From the NCBI GenBank assembly GCA_049334165.1, contig JBEGHD010000006.1: a DNA stretch of 64,000 bases; one strand, given 5' to 3'. The DNA comes from JBEGHD01 sp049334165 (GTDB taxonomy: Bacteria > Bacteroidota > Bacteroidia > Flavobacteriales_D > Sanyastnellaceae). This document shows, one piece after another, positions 18,501 through 27,204 of this stretch. A program made the position numbers and the translations under genes. The first letter of the stretch is position 1. Every line of letters begins with the position of its first letter. A model generated the notes under the pieces. It worked only from the letters and a program-made list of their open reading frames with translations, had not been told where the DNA came from and ran no database searches.

Positions 18501-19774
18501 TCCTTGATCAAGGCTGTCCAAATGCTCATCACTCCATTTTCATAGCGCGTCCATATAGGGCGGACTATGCCATTGAAAGCTGAGATGTTGTTGTAATCAC
18601 CGAAAAACACGCTTTCCTCTGGAGTGAAAGGAGATTCACTGATTTTCCTGTTTTCAAAAGTCTCGCCTCCATCTTTGGAAATCGCCAGGTAAACATCGGT
18701 TTTTTTGTCCTGGTGATTTCTACGATCGTAAAACACCACGTAGATGTTGCCAGTTACGGGATCAACGTCCATCCAGGTGAAAAACTGGTGGTTGCCCTTT
18801 CCATCATCGTTCACCCGCAAAGGCTCAGACCAGCTGTCTCCCTGATCTTCTGACTTGATGATCCAAACATCCGTGTCTTTTTTGCCGTTCTTCTGATCTG
18901 CATAATTGATGTAAATCGTACCGCGATTCGGCCCATCACTCAAGTCCGTTGCAGTTACGGGCATGCCGTTGCATCTTTGAATTCCAGGAATTTCCATGTC
19001 CCAGCCACCTACGATTTCTCCGGCTTCGATGTCTTTTTCGAGCCAGGTTTTACCTTCATCAATAGAGCGATCGAAGTAGATGGTTTCGTTTAAAGCCCAG
19101 GCCACATAGATTTCTCCATTGGGACCAACTGACGGTACAGCTCCTTCGGCCGTGCCATCATTGTCAAGGCAGTTTCCTGCTAGTTGGTTGATTCGAATTG
19201 GCTCAGTCCAATTTTCCCCCTGGGCATCGGCCATCGAAAAAAGAATGTTCGTGCTGTCTCCCGTAGCACCGCTTCCATACTTGTCGAACTGCGTCCAGGT
19301 GGTGATCAGTCTATTATTCTTGTGGTCGTAGCAAGCCCATTCTTTGTCCTGATCCTTGCCATTATTCAGCCCTACGTAGGAACCTTCATTCCACGATTTG
19401 CCTCCATCTTCGCTTGTTTGACAGACAATCCTGTCCAGCAAGCTTTCGTGTGACCAGCCTTTTCCCTCTGGGTCCGATAGGTGGAAGTAAAAGAAACTCG
19501 CACTGTCTCCGGCTACCACGCACGGATCGCCATAAACACCAAACGGTGATGTGAGAGTGTCGTGAAACCAGGTTTGTCCACCGTCTTCGCTTCGGTATAC
19601 ATTGTCGAGGATTGATCCGGCTACAACGAGGTTTGGATTGTCAGGGTGGATGTCTATGGTTGGTTCACAAGGTAGGTATCCACCTTCGCTTTGAGCGTGA
19701 ATCAAAACATTTGGAGCCTGGCAAGATGCAGCACCCGAAATCACAAGGAGAAATAGAAGATGGATTAATCTCAT
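18497..19774 (-). CDS. BNR/Asp-box repeat lipoprotein (sialidase-like propeller)
   Basis: A 425-residue exported protein whose N-terminus MRLIHLLFLLVISGAASC ends in a plausible lipobox with the lipid cysteine at residue 18. The body contains at least five Asp-box motifs of the S.D.G..W type (SEDGGQTW, SEDGGKSW, SIDEGKTW, SEDQGDSW, SKDGGETF), the mark of a six-bladed sialidase-type propeller. The arginine triad of true sialidases is not obvious to me, so enzymatic activity is uncertain. A longer frame exists, but the signal sequence sets the start at 19774. It follows hemB by 22 bases on the same strand and may be cotranscribed with it. Confidence 0.8.
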   Translation of the reverse strand: MRLIHLLFLLVISGAASCQAPNVLIHAQSEGGYLPCEPTIDIHPDNPNLVVAGSILDNVYRSEDGGQTWFHDTLTSPFGVYGDPCVVAGDSASFFYFHLSDPEGKGWSHESLLDRIVCQTSEDGGKSWNEGSYVGLNNGKDQDKEWACYDHKNNRLITTWTQFDKYGSGATGDSTNILFSMADAQGENWTEPIRINQLAGNCLDNDGTAEGAVPSVGPNGEIYVAWALNETIYFDRSIDEGKTWLEKDIEAGEIVGGWDMEIPGIQRCNGMPVTATDLSDGPNRGTIYINYADQKNGKKDTDVWIIKSEDQGDSWSEPLRVNDDGKGNHQFFTWMDVDPVTGNIYVVFYDRRNHQDKKTDVYLAISKDGGETFENRKISESPFTPEESVFFGDYNNISAFNGIVRPIWTRYENGVMSIWTALIKD

Positions 19775-19796
19775 TTTTGATTCTTCTTTTAAGACA

Positions 19797-20777
19797 TTAT
19801 GAACGTTTCTGATATTCGGCAAATTCTTTTCCGAAATAAGATAAAATGCCATCGGCTCCAGCTCTTCGCATGCTGAGCAATGTTTCTACCATTATCGCCT
19901 CTCCATCGAGCCAACCTTTTTCTGAGGCAGCTTTTATCATCGCGTATTCGCCACTAACATTGTAAGCAGTAATGGGCACATCAGCCACTTCTTTTAGTTC
20001 GTGGATGATATCCAGATAGCTGAGAGCAGGCTTCACCATGAGGTAATCAGCCCCTTCTTCCATGTCGAGTAGTGCTTCGCGAATCGCCTCTTTCTTGTTA
20101 GCCGGGTTCATCTGATAGGTTTTCTTGTCTCCGGCCTTTGGTGCACTGTCAAGCGCATCGCGAAATGGCCCGTAGAAAGCACTCGCATATTTAGCCGTGT
20201 AAGACATAATGCTTGTTGCGGAGTAGCCGGCCCTGTCGAGGGCGGTTCTGATAGCCCCAACTCTTCCATCCATCATGTCTGATGGGCCAATAATGTCAAT
20301 TCCGGCTTGTGCCTGAGCAACGGACATTTTTGAAAGCACAGACAAAGTCTCGTCATTGAGAATTACTCCGTTTTTCACAATTCCATCGTGACCATCGGAG
20401 CTGTAAGGATCAAGTGCAACATCACTCATCAAAACAACTTCTGGAAAGGCTTCCTTCAGCTGACGAATGATGTCGAGGTAAAAGTTGTCTTCTGCGTAGC
20501 TGTAACTTCCTGTAGCATCTTTGTGCTTTTCGTCAACCGCAGGAAACAAAACAAAATGATGCAGCCCGAGATTCACACACTCGTCAACTTCTTTGAGTAA
20601 TGTGTCTACCGACCATCGATAGAGCCCTGGCAGAGAAGGAATAGGGTCCTTCACGTTTTTACCATCCACCACAAAAAAAGGATAAATGAGATGATCAGTA
20701 GTCAAGTGTGTTTCCTGGACCATTGATCTGATCGCCTGGTTTTTTCTATTTCGTCTTGGTCTGATATTTATAAACAT
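19797..20777 (-). CDS. hemB: delta-aminolevulinic acid dehydratase (porphobilinogen synthase)
   Basis: HemB condenses two molecules of 5-aminolevulinate to porphobilinogen in tetrapyrrole synthesis. The 326-residue protein contains the metal-site region DVALDPYSSDGHDG, where aspartates replace the cysteines of zinc-dependent enzymes, indicating the magnesium-type enzyme. The Schiff-base lysine motif DYLMVKPALSYLD and the earlier SYTAKYASAFYGPFRDA lysine region are intact. The start ATG overlaps the yidD stop codon by one base, so the two genes are coupled. Confidence 0.97.
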   Translation of the reverse strand: MFINIRPRRNRKNQAIRSMVQETHLTTDHLIYPFFVVDGKNVKDPIPSLPGLYRWSVDTLLKEVDECVNLGLHHFVLFPAVDEKHKDATGSYSYAEDNFYLDIIRQLKEAFPEVVLMSDVALDPYSSDGHDGIVKNGVILNDETLSVLSKMSVAQAQAGIDIIGPSDMMDGRVGAIRTALDRAGYSATSIMSYTAKYASAFYGPFRDALDSAPKAGDKKTYQMNPANKKEAIREALLDMEEGADYLMVKPALSYLDIIHELKEVADVPITAYNVSGEYAMIKAASEKGWLDGEAIMVETLLSMRRAGADGILSYFGKEFAEYQKRS

Positions 20778-21070
20778 TACTTTCTTTTTTCAGTTTGTCC
20801 GAGTTCACTCCGTTTCCCCGTGTCTTGCTCAGGTCGTTTCTCTGGGTTTTTCGGTACGGGATCGTAGCCCTGAGTACCCCAGGGATGACACTTCGAAATT
20901 CTCTTCATTCCCATCCAGGTGCCTTTCAGTACACCCCATTCTTTAATTGCCTCAATCGAATAGTTTGAGCAAGTTGGCTGGTGACGGCAATTACTTCCTA
21001 AAAGCGGAGAAATGGCCGCCTGATAAAAGCGGATAGGCCAAATAAAAATGCTTTTTACCCATTGAGACAT
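20777..21070 (-). CDS. yidD: membrane protein insertion efficiency factor YidD
   Basis: A 97-residue protein with the YidD signature: a membrane-associated N-terminus (SIFIWPIRFYQAAISPLLG), then CRHQPTCSNYSIEAIKEWG and KCHPWGTQGYDPVP with the three conserved cysteines. YidD assists YidC-dependent insertion of inner-membrane proteins. The charged tail (NPEKRPEQDTGKRSE) is variable in the family. The start MSQWVK was chosen over an upstream in-frame start because the family begins here and a -7 box lies 4 bases before the ATG. It is coupled to hemB rather than to rnpA/yidC as in many bacteria. Confidence 0.93.
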   Translation of the reverse strand: MSQWVKSIFIWPIRFYQAAISPLLGSNCRHQPTCSNYSIEAIKEWGVLKGTWMGMKRISKCHPWGTQGYDPVPKNPEKRPEQDTGKRSELGQTEKRK

Positions 21071-21074
21071 GGGG

Positions 21075-21082
21075 CAAAAATA
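21075..21082 (-). promoter_or_regulatory. -7 promoter element ahead of yidD (near-leaderless start)
   Basis: On the minus strand TATTTTTG matches TAnnTTTG exactly and ends 4 bases before the yidD ATG, so the transcript would begin at or next to the start codon. No TTG is found at the expected -33 distance. Confidence 0.4.
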
Positions 21083-21096
21083 CTCAATTTGAGCCG

Positions 21097-21693
21097 TTAG
21101 AAAGGCCAGGTGTCCCTGAGTAGCAAGAAGGTAATTCCAAGGGCAATTCCCGAGAGGAGCACTGTCCAATCGCGCTGCCTTACTCTGAAGACATTGAGAA
21201 AAATGAAAGTGATGGTGAGGATGACAACCACAATGGCGAGCTGCCCGATTTCGACTCCGAGATTAAAGCCGAAAAGATTTGCAACGTATCCCTCTCCCTC
21301 CATGGAGATCATTCGGAAGTAATTGGAGAAACCAAATCCGTGGATCAATCCGAATAGCAAGGCCAGCATATATTTTGGCCCCGGACTTTCCTTCTCTACT
21401 GTCCATCGTCTTATCCTCGAAACTGCAATAAGGTTGTAAATGCAGGTCAGCCCGATAGTCACGGGAATCAAAAACTCGATGATTTCGGAAGGAAGCCAGG
21501 CGGTGCCATCAAGGCTGGCAAAGATGAGTGTGACACTATGACCAATAGTAAAGGCGGTGACCAAAATTGCGACTCTCTTGACGTGCTGCCATTCGTAAAC
21601 GGCACAGAGGGCCAGTAAAAAGAGCATGTGGTCATACCCATCAATGTCTGTGATATGACTAAGCCCCTGAAGAAAGCTGTCTGAAAAATTCAA
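21097..21693 (-). CDS. HupE/UreJ-family membrane protein
   Basis: A 198-residue integral membrane protein with about six or seven hydrophobic segments. The family features are visible: the opening GLSHITDIDGYDHMLFLLAL with the His-Asp metal-binding pattern, FTIGHSVTLIFA, LLFGLIHGFGFSNYF and FNLGVEIGQLA. HupE/UreJ proteins are proposed nickel or cobalt permeases; no hydrogenase or urease genes lie nearby, so the substrate is open. No in-frame ATG exists before the conserved region, so the start is the TTG at 21693. That TTG falls inside one arm of a 9-bp inverted repeat. Confidence 0.87.
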   Translation of the reverse strand: MNFSDSFLQGLSHITDIDGYDHMLFLLALCAVYEWQHVKRVAILVTAFTIGHSVTLIFASLDGTAWLPSEIIEFLIPVTIGLTCIYNLIAVSRIRRWTVEKESPGPKYMLALLFGLIHGFGFSNYFRMISMEGEGYVANLFGFNLGVEIGQLAIVVVILTITFIFLNVFRVRQRDWTVLLSGIALGITFLLLRDTWPF

Positions 21694-21716
21694 TTTGCAG
21701 GTTTTGGCTGCAAATT
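21692..21716 (-). repeat. perfect 9-bp inverted repeat covering the TTG start of the HupE/UreJ gene
   Basis: AATTTGCAG (21692-21700) and CTGCAAATT (21708-21716) are exact reverse complements with a seven-base loop. The hairpin stands between the preceding lipoprotein gene and the HupE/UreJ gene on the minus strand; it is followed by GAATTTTTC, a weak T-tract. It may be a terminator for the lipoprotein gene or may mask the TTG start codon. Confidence 0.55.
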
Positions 21717-21732
21717 AAAAGAATTGATGAGA

Positions 21733-22539
21733 TTACTCAATGTCCACGTTGTAGTCACGATTATTGACGTTGATCACTACTTTTTTATCGCAACTTCCAT
21801 CTCCGTAATTAATGGCTCTTGTCAGAGCACCTGAAGGATTTACGTCCATCTGACCAGATCGGAAATACTTGCAGATGATATTTGAAGTGAGAGACTCGTT
21901 GATGATAAAAGAGAAGCTTTTGTCCGTGCGATCCACGCCTGTTCCTGTTCCAACAATGAGAAACTCATCATCCTCTACCAGGTTGGATTGCATTCCGTCA
22001 ACCCAGGTACGGGTGTGGGTTGCTGTCCATTCTATTTGATAATCGTTGAGTGGTGCAATGATCGTAATTCCGTTAGTCACAATCTCAAATTCAATGTGCC
22101 CCTCAGCATTTTCGCCTTCGTTGGTTATGACAACTTCACCTTGCCACTCGTAGTCATCGAGCATGAAATCCTCAGTCGTCATGGTGATCACCGTCCCGGC
22201 ATCACTAAGGTTTCCAGTTGTGGAGAAGTTGATGATTCCTTTCCTGGTCCGGATGTCTTCATCATTGCAATTATCCGGCCCGAAGTCTATCGTAAAACTT
22301 TGAGTTCCGCCATCAGAAGTCGACTGAACTTCGTCAATACAGGGATAACGCACTGTCGAAAAAGGATCGTCCTGATGGATGAAGTAGGTCATGATCTCGA
22401 ACAGGTCGTTCAAAATCGTCTCTGCCTTCATGTTGTCGCGTGCAGTTACAAGCGTGACGTCACCAGTCTCTTCTTCTTTGTCGCAAGAGGAGAAAAGAAG
22501 CACGGTGAAAACCAGGAAGAAAATCGTTAGCTTTTTCAT
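21733..22539 (-). CDS. lipoprotein of unknown function, possibly surface exposed
   Basis: A 268-residue protein with an excellent lipoprotein signal, MKKLTIFFLVFTVLLFSSC, lipidated at Cys19. The cysteine is followed by DKEEE, which resembles the acidic surface-export signal of Bacteroidota lipoproteins, so display on the cell surface is possible. The mature domain is beta-rich with no motif I recognise; it contains an early segment DEVQSTSDGGTQSFTIDFGPDNC. Two pairs of cysteines could form disulfides. It follows folA by 29 bases and is probably cotranscribed with thyA and folA, though with no obvious functional link. Confidence 0.8.
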   Translation of the reverse strand: MKKLTIFFLVFTVLLFSSCDKEEETGDVTLVTARDNMKAETILNDLFEIMTYFIHQDDPFSTVRYPCIDEVQSTSDGGTQSFTIDFGPDNCNDEDIRTRKGIINFSTTGNLSDAGTVITMTTEDFMLDDYEWQGEVVITNEGENAEGHIEFEIVTNGITIIAPLNDYQIEWTATHTRTWVDGMQSNLVEDDEFLIVGTGTGVDRTDKSFSFIINESLTSNIICKYFRSGQMDVNPSGALTRAINYGDGSCDKKVVINVNNRDYNVDIE

Positions 22540-22568
22540 AGATGTTCAGAAAATTGATCCTAACAAAG

Positions 22569-23078
22569 TTAAGAACATTTCACGTAGCGGTAGATGTCGA
22601 AGTCATGAGGATTTTTCTCATCCTTTTCGTGATGCATGATGAGTGTCCGCTCCCAATCTGACTCATCGAATTTTGGAAAGTAAGTATCCCCCTCAAACTC
22701 GCTGTGGATATGAGTTAGATACATCACATCGATCAGGTTTTCTTTCAGTGCTGCATCGTAGATCTGGCCTCCGCCAATCACAAAAGCTTCTTCTTCTCCA
22801 GCTTCTTTTGCCAGATCCAATCCTTCCTTAATGGAATTAACGACCTGTGCTTCTGGAGCGGAGTAATCATCCTGTCGGGTGACCACAATATTCGGTCTAC
22901 CGGGAAGTGGACGGTACTTTTCTGGAATTGATTCGTAGTTTTTTCGCCCCATAATCACGTGGTGACCTTTGGTGGTTGATTTAAAAAAGGCCATGTCTTT
23001 TGGCAAGTCCCACACGAGTTGGTTGTCTTTACCGATAACTCGATTTTTTGGAACAGCAGCAATGATAGATACGGTCAT
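22569..23078 (-). CDS. folA: dihydrofolate reductase
   Basis: FolA reduces dihydrofolate, the by-product of ThyA, back to tetrahydrofolate with NADPH. The 169-residue protein starts MTVSIIAAVPKNRVIGKDN and has the expected W23, active-site aspartate 28 (DLPKDM), the NADPH-binding HHVIMGRKNYESIP segment, PLPGRPNIVVTR and the VIGGGQIY loop. It lies 13 bases after thyA on the same strand, the classical thyA-folA pair, with a lipoprotein gene behind it. Confidence 0.97.
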   Translation of the reverse strand: MTVSIIAAVPKNRVIGKDNQLVWDLPKDMAFFKSTTKGHHVIMGRKNYESIPEKYRPLPGRPNIVVTRQDDYSAPEAQVVNSIKEGLDLAKEAGEEEAFVIGGGQIYDAALKENLIDVMYLTHIHSEFEGDTYFPKFDESDWERTLIMHHEKDEKNPHDFDIYRYVKCS

Positions 23079-23091
23079 GAGTCGATTTGAT

Positions 23092-23886
23092 TTAAACAGA
23101 AACAGCGGCTTTAATGTGCGGATGCGGATCGTAATCTACCAACTCAAAATCTTCGAATTTAAATTCGAAGAGGTCTTTTACTTCGGGGTTGATTTTCATT
23201 GTTGGCAGTGAGCGTGGCTCTCTCGTGAGCTGTTCGCGAGCCTGATCGAGATGGTTCTTGTAAAGGTGAACGTCACCAAAAGTGTGAACGAATTCTCCAG
23301 GTTCGAGGTCACAAACCTGAGCAATCATGAAAGTGAGCAACGCGTACGATGCTATGTTGAAAGGTACTCCCAGGAATGTGTCTGCACTGCGCTGGTAAAG
23401 CTGGCAAGAGAGTTTTCCTTCGCTCACGTAGAACTGAAAAAGGCAGTGGCAAGGTGGAAGTGCCATGTCATCGATAAAAGATGGATTCCACGCACTGACG
23501 ATGTGTCTTCTGCTGTTTGGGTTGTTTTTGATTCCGTCAATCAGCTTTTTGATCTGGTCGGTGTGAGTGCCATCGGGGTTTGGCCAGCTCCGCCACTGGT
23601 ATCCGTAAACCGGTCCGAGGTCACCGTTTTCATCGGCCCATTCATCCCAAATCCGCACACCATTTTCTTTCAGGTAAGCGATGTTTGTATCTCCTTTCAA
23701 AAACCAGAGCAGCTCGTGAATGATGCTCCTCAGATGAAGTTTCTTGGTTGTGAGCACTGGAAAACCTTCAGAAAGGTCGAATCGCATTTGGTAGCCAAAT
23801 GTGCTGATGGTTCCTGTTCCGGTGCGGTCGTCTTTTTCGGTTCCGTTTTCTAAAATGTGCTCGAGGAGGTCGTGGTACTGCTTCAT
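23092..23886 (-). CDS. thyA: thymidylate synthase
   Basis: ThyA methylates dUMP to dTMP using methylene-tetrahydrofolate. At 264 residues it matches the E. coli enzyme exactly in length, with the catalytic Cys146 in LPPCHCLFQFYV, the DRTGTGTISTFGYQMRFDL N-terminal substrate region, the dUMP-binding RR pair at 126-127 and QRSADTFLGVPFNIASYA. The C-terminus IKAAVSV carries the usual terminal valine. It is the first gene of a thyA-folA-lipoprotein unit. Confidence 0.98.
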   Translation of the reverse strand: MKQYHDLLEHILENGTEKDDRTGTGTISTFGYQMRFDLSEGFPVLTTKKLHLRSIIHELLWFLKGDTNIAYLKENGVRIWDEWADENGDLGPVYGYQWRSWPNPDGTHTDQIKKLIDGIKNNPNSRRHIVSAWNPSFIDDMALPPCHCLFQFYVSEGKLSCQLYQRSADTFLGVPFNIASYALLTFMIAQVCDLEPGEFVHTFGDVHLYKNHLDQAREQLTREPRSLPTMKINPEVKDLFEFKFEDFELVDYDPHPHIKAAVSV

Positions 23887-23974
23887 GTCTTACTTTTTTC
23901 TTTTTCGGGAATCAATGCAATTTACGATTTGAAAAAACGCGTAAAAGCAATGTGGAAAAATTGTGAGCATCTAA

Positions 23975-25120
23975 TTACTGACTCACGACCTTCACCGTTT
24001 GCTGCACTTTTTTGGCCAGTTTGCGAGCTTCTTCCAGCGTATCAGCTGTGATTGTTACATGGCCCATTTTGCGGAATGGTTTTGTCTCAGCTTTTCCATA
24101 GATGTGTACGTTGACTCCAGGCCAACTCATGATCTCTTCGATCCCCTGGTATTTCACCGGACCCTTGTGGTTGGGGTCGCCCAGGAGGTTGTACATCACA
24201 GCCGGACGAACAATCGAAGTGTCACCAAGTGGCAGCCCCAGAATAGAGCGCAAGTGCTGCATGTACTGCGAAGTGGCATTGGCTTCGATTGTGTGGTGGC
24301 CAGAGTTGTGGGGGCGTGGTGCGACTTCATTCACAAGGACATCGCCAGTTTTAGTCACAAACATTTCTACTGCCAAAATCCCAACGTAGTCGAAGGCATC
24401 AACGACCTGTTTTGCAAGATCAAAGGCTTTTCGCTCTACGCTGTCCGAAACATCTGCCGGAGAAAACAGGAATTCAACCAGGTTTGCCTCTGGGTTGAAA
24501 TCGAGTTCTACTAGCGGAAAAGTTCTTGTTTCGCCTTTTGCATTGCGGGAGACGATGACAGAGATTTCTTTTTCGAAATCGACAAAATCTTCGAGTAGCG
24601 AAGGTTCGTCAAATCCCTTCTCCAAATCGGCTTCCGACCTGAGTACCTGGACGCCTCGTCCATCGTAGCCGCCAGTTCTAAGCTTCTGCACAACCGGATA
24701 CTCGCTAATCTTCGAGGCAGCATCAGATCGGTTTTCAGCAAGTCTGAAGTCAGAAGTAGAAATTCCGTTTTCAGCGTAAAATTGCTTTTGCTTTCCCTTG
24801 TCTTTGATGGTGCTCAGAATTTTCGGGTCTGGAAATACCTGCACGCCTTCTGCCTTCAGTCTTTCTAGTCCTTCAACAGACACGTTTTCAATTTCGATGG
24901 TGACTACGTCCATCTCTTTTCCAAACTCAAAAACAGTGTTTGCATCGTTGAAGTCGCCAACCGTGAAACTATTCGCAAGCTCATTGCAGGGAGCGTTTTC
25001 GGAAGGGTCTACAATGTGCGTTTTCACATCGAGGTTGTTGGTTTCTCTCAAGAGCATTCGCCCGAGTTGTCCGCCTCCAAGAATTCCGAGTTTAAAAGAC
25101 TTATCGTAGAAAGATTTCAT
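23975..25120 (-). CDS. purK: 5-(carboxyamino)imidazole ribonucleotide synthase
   Basis: PurK carboxylates AIR with ATP and bicarbonate in purine synthesis, working with PurE. The protein has 381 residues with an N-terminal GGGQLGRML nucleotide-binding loop (about residues 14-22), the ATP-grasp segments VVQKLRTGGYDGRGVQVL and LEDFVDFEKEISVIVSR, and the EVAPRPHNSGHHTIEA motif of the family. The start MKSFYDKSF was chosen over an ATG seven codons upstream because it is closer to the conserved beginning. No purE is next to it; the neighbours are thyA on the same strand and a divergent secreted protein. Confidence 0.95.
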   Translation of the reverse strand: MKSFYDKSFKLGILGGGQLGRMLLRETNNLDVKTHIVDPSENAPCNELANSFTVGDFNDANTVFEFGKEMDVVTIEIENVSVEGLERLKAEGVQVFPDPKILSTIKDKGKQKQFYAENGISTSDFRLAENRSDAASKISEYPVVQKLRTGGYDGRGVQVLRSEADLEKGFDEPSLLEDFVDFEKEISVIVSRNAKGETRTFPLVELDFNPEANLVEFLFSPADVSDSVERKAFDLAKQVVDAFDYVGILAVEMFVTKTGDVLVNEVAPRPHNSGHHTIEANATSQYMQHLRSILGLPLGDTSIVRPAVMYNLLGDPNHKGPVKYQGIEEIMSWPGVNVHIYGKAETKPFRKMGHVTITADTLEEARKLAKKVQQTVKVVSQ

Positions 25121-25261
25121 GTGCTGCCTGATTTTTGGCAAAAATAATCATTAACACTGCCCGAGAACAGCCTGGGATTTGAAGCTTCACATTTTCTTGT
25201 GATCCGTGGGATTGAAAGCTTTGCTAACTTAGGCGGCTATTAACCAATGCACCTCAGATCC

Positions 25262-26341
25262 ATGAAAACAAAACTCGTCTTCTCAATCCTCCTCTTGCAG
25301 ACATTCACTGCATTTTCTCAGCTTATCGATATCGAATCTGTGGAATTCGACCCTGTTGGTCATCGGTGGTTTGTTTCGAATGGAAACTCCATAGCCACGA
25401 TGCAGACAGGTGGCGAGGCTACTAACTGGGGGAATGTGCCAACTGCCAACTACGGTATGGAGATTTTCGACAATCATCTTTTTGCTATCCATAACAACTC
25501 TCTTGAAATCTATGATTTGGAACTCGGATCAATTATTTCTGATGAAGAACCGGCCGGTGCACAATTTCTCAACGGCATGGCCTCAAATGGTGAAGACATG
25601 CTTTGGATCAGCGACTTCGGCTCGGGAGAGATTTACGCTGTGGATGTCTCCAATCTGGAAAATCCTGAATGGCAGACACTTAACGTGCTGGGAAATTGGG
25701 GTAGTCCAAATGGCTTGTGGTATTCGCCCGATGAAGAATTGTTGTATGCCGTTGAGTGGGGAGCCAATGCTTCTGTATTTGTAATCGACCCTTTCGAAGA
25801 GACAGTAGTAGATGAGATTTCCACGGGTCTTGGAAATATTGATGGCATCGTGAGAGACGAGGAAGGAAACTTTTACCTGTCTTCGTGGAGTCCGCAACAG
25901 ATAACCAGGTACACTTCGGATTTTTCAAGTTCCGATGTGATTGTGGTTCCCGGCTTGTCGAATCCAGCAGACATCGATTTGGCCTGGGAAATCGACACAC
26001 TGGCCATTCCGAATTCCGGCTCAAACGAAGTGATTTTTGTGGGGATAACCCCACCTGTTAGTGTTTCGGAGATGAAAAGTGAAGGTCGGTTCGAGGTTTA
26101 CCCAAACCCAATTACCAGTAAGTCTAGAGTTGAATTCTACAACCGCAGAAGTGGTCATCTCAAGATGGCTTTGATAAACAGTCGTGGCCAGGTTGAGAAA
26201 GTCCTTTGTGATGGCAACTATCAGCAGGGAGGGGTTACCGTGTACCTTGCGGCCCTCCACCTAAAGCCGGGTACTTACTTTCTGACAGTTCGTTCTGGCC
26301 ATAGTGAGCTAAGAACCAAAAAAGTTGTTGTTGCCAGGTAG
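25262..26341 (+). CDS. secreted beta-propeller protein with T9SS type-A sorting domain
   Basis: A 359-residue protein with a signal peptide (MKTKLVFSILLLQTFTAFSQ). Residues 20-270 look like an SMP-30/NHL-type propeller, with repeated segments such as NGMASNGEDMLWISDFGSG, GSPNGLWYSPDEELLYAVEWG and GNIDGIVRDEEGNFYLSSW. The C-terminal 80 residues begin FEVYPNPITSKSRVEFYN and end GTYFLTVRSGHSELRTKKVVV, a textbook T9SS sorting domain, so the protein crosses the outer membrane through the system encoded at 45-52 kb. Substrate or catalytic role is unknown. The start avoids a possible ATG five codons earlier, since the signal peptide begins at MKTK. Confidence 0.85.
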   Translation: MKTKLVFSILLLQTFTAFSQLIDIESVEFDPVGHRWFVSNGNSIATMQTGGEATNWGNVPTANYGMEIFDNHLFAIHNNSLEIYDLELGSIISDEEPAGAQFLNGMASNGEDMLWISDFGSGEIYAVDVSNLENPEWQTLNVLGNWGSPNGLWYSPDEELLYAVEWGANASVFVIDPFEETVVDEISTGLGNIDGIVRDEEGNFYLSSWSPQQITRYTSDFSSSDVIVVPGLSNPADIDLAWEIDTLAIPNSGSNEVIFVGITPPVSVSEMKSEGRFEVYPNPITSKSRVEFYNRRSGHLKMALINSRGQVEKVLCDGNYQQGGVTVYLAALHLKPGTYFLTVRSGHSELRTKKVVVAR

Positions 26342-26406
26342 CTATTTAAAATGCAATTTTTTGATGTTTGCAGAAGTTCTAGTCTAACAGCGATTCGAAT
26401 TCAATT

Positions 26407-26964
26407 ATGAGAATTTTCACATTCATTTTAGTGTTCTTTTTTCTTGGTCAGGTTCATGGTCAATATGTTGATGATGAAGAGGACCAAAAGGACAAAGACA
26501 AGAAAGAGCAGAAAGGAAATGCTCAATCTGATCGCTGGCTTTTTGGTGGGAACCTCCAACTTCAGTTCGGAAACTTCACCATAATTGGAGCCTCTCCTCA
26601 GGTAGGCTATCGCATTACAGATAGGCTCATTGGAGGAGTTGGCGGGATCTATACTTACTACCGTGTCAAAGATCGGTTTGGGACTTTTGAGACTTCTATC
26701 TACGGTGGCAGTGCTTTTGGGCGCTATCTGATCACCGAAGACATTTTCGCAAATGTGGAATACAACTTCGTCAACCTTGAGGTTTTTGAATTGAACTCGG
26801 TACAAAGGCGCAATGTTAATGTGCTCTTTTTGGGTGGTGGTTATCGAATGCCGGTTGGCCAAAATTCTTCCATTTTCATCATGGCCCTCTTCGATGTAAT
26901 TGGAGACCCGTATTCTCCCTACAGCAACCCAACTATTCGTGGCGGCTTCTTCTTTGGATTTTAG
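26407..26964 (+). CDS. small outer-membrane beta-barrel protein
   Basis: A 185-residue protein with a signal peptide cleaved after VHG, then a short charged linker (about residues 20-40, Asp/Glu/Lys-rich) and a barrel of alternating strands, for example FGNFTIIGASPQVGYRITDRL and DIFANVEYNFVNLEV, ending in GGFFFGF with a terminal aromatic as outer-membrane barrels do. It resembles the outer-membrane beta-barrel (OmpW/porin-like) families common in Bacteroidota. The function is unknown. It follows the propeller cargo by 65 bases on the same strand. Confidence 0.8.
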   Translation: MRIFTFILVFFFLGQVHGQYVDDEEDQKDKDKKEQKGNAQSDRWLFGGNLQLQFGNFTIIGASPQVGYRITDRLIGGVGGIYTYYRVKDRFGTFETSIYGGSAFGRYLITEDIFANVEYNFVNLEVFELNSVQRRNVNVLFLGGGYRMPVGQNSSIFIMALFDVIGDPYSPYSNPTIRGGFFFGF

Positions 26965-27141
26965 GAGTTCATTTTTCAAAAGCGGCAGTTCTGTTGCCTT
27001 TTGTTGATAAATCTATTGGCTCCTGCTATCGCGCTATTGGCTTTTAATTGTGGTCACTTCAGCGATTATCAAATCTTGAATTGTACTTTACGGTTCGATT
27101 AAATGTCCCGATGAGTCGATAAAACCCCTATTTTCATGGTT

Positions 27142-27149
27142 ATATTTGT
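27142..27149 (+). promoter_or_regulatory. -7 promoter element for the lamin-tail protein gene
   Basis: TATATTTG is an exact match to TAnnTTTG in the 240-base gap ahead of 27205; no TTG lies at the standard -33 distance. The implied leader of about 52 bases contains a small TCCTC/GAGGA stem. The gap also holds two copies of CTATTGGCT near 27011 and 27031. Confidence 0.45.
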
Positions 27150-27204
27150 CTTCCTCTTCGATGGAGGATGACGAGAAAGTCTAATATTTCAAACCAATAT
27201 AATT

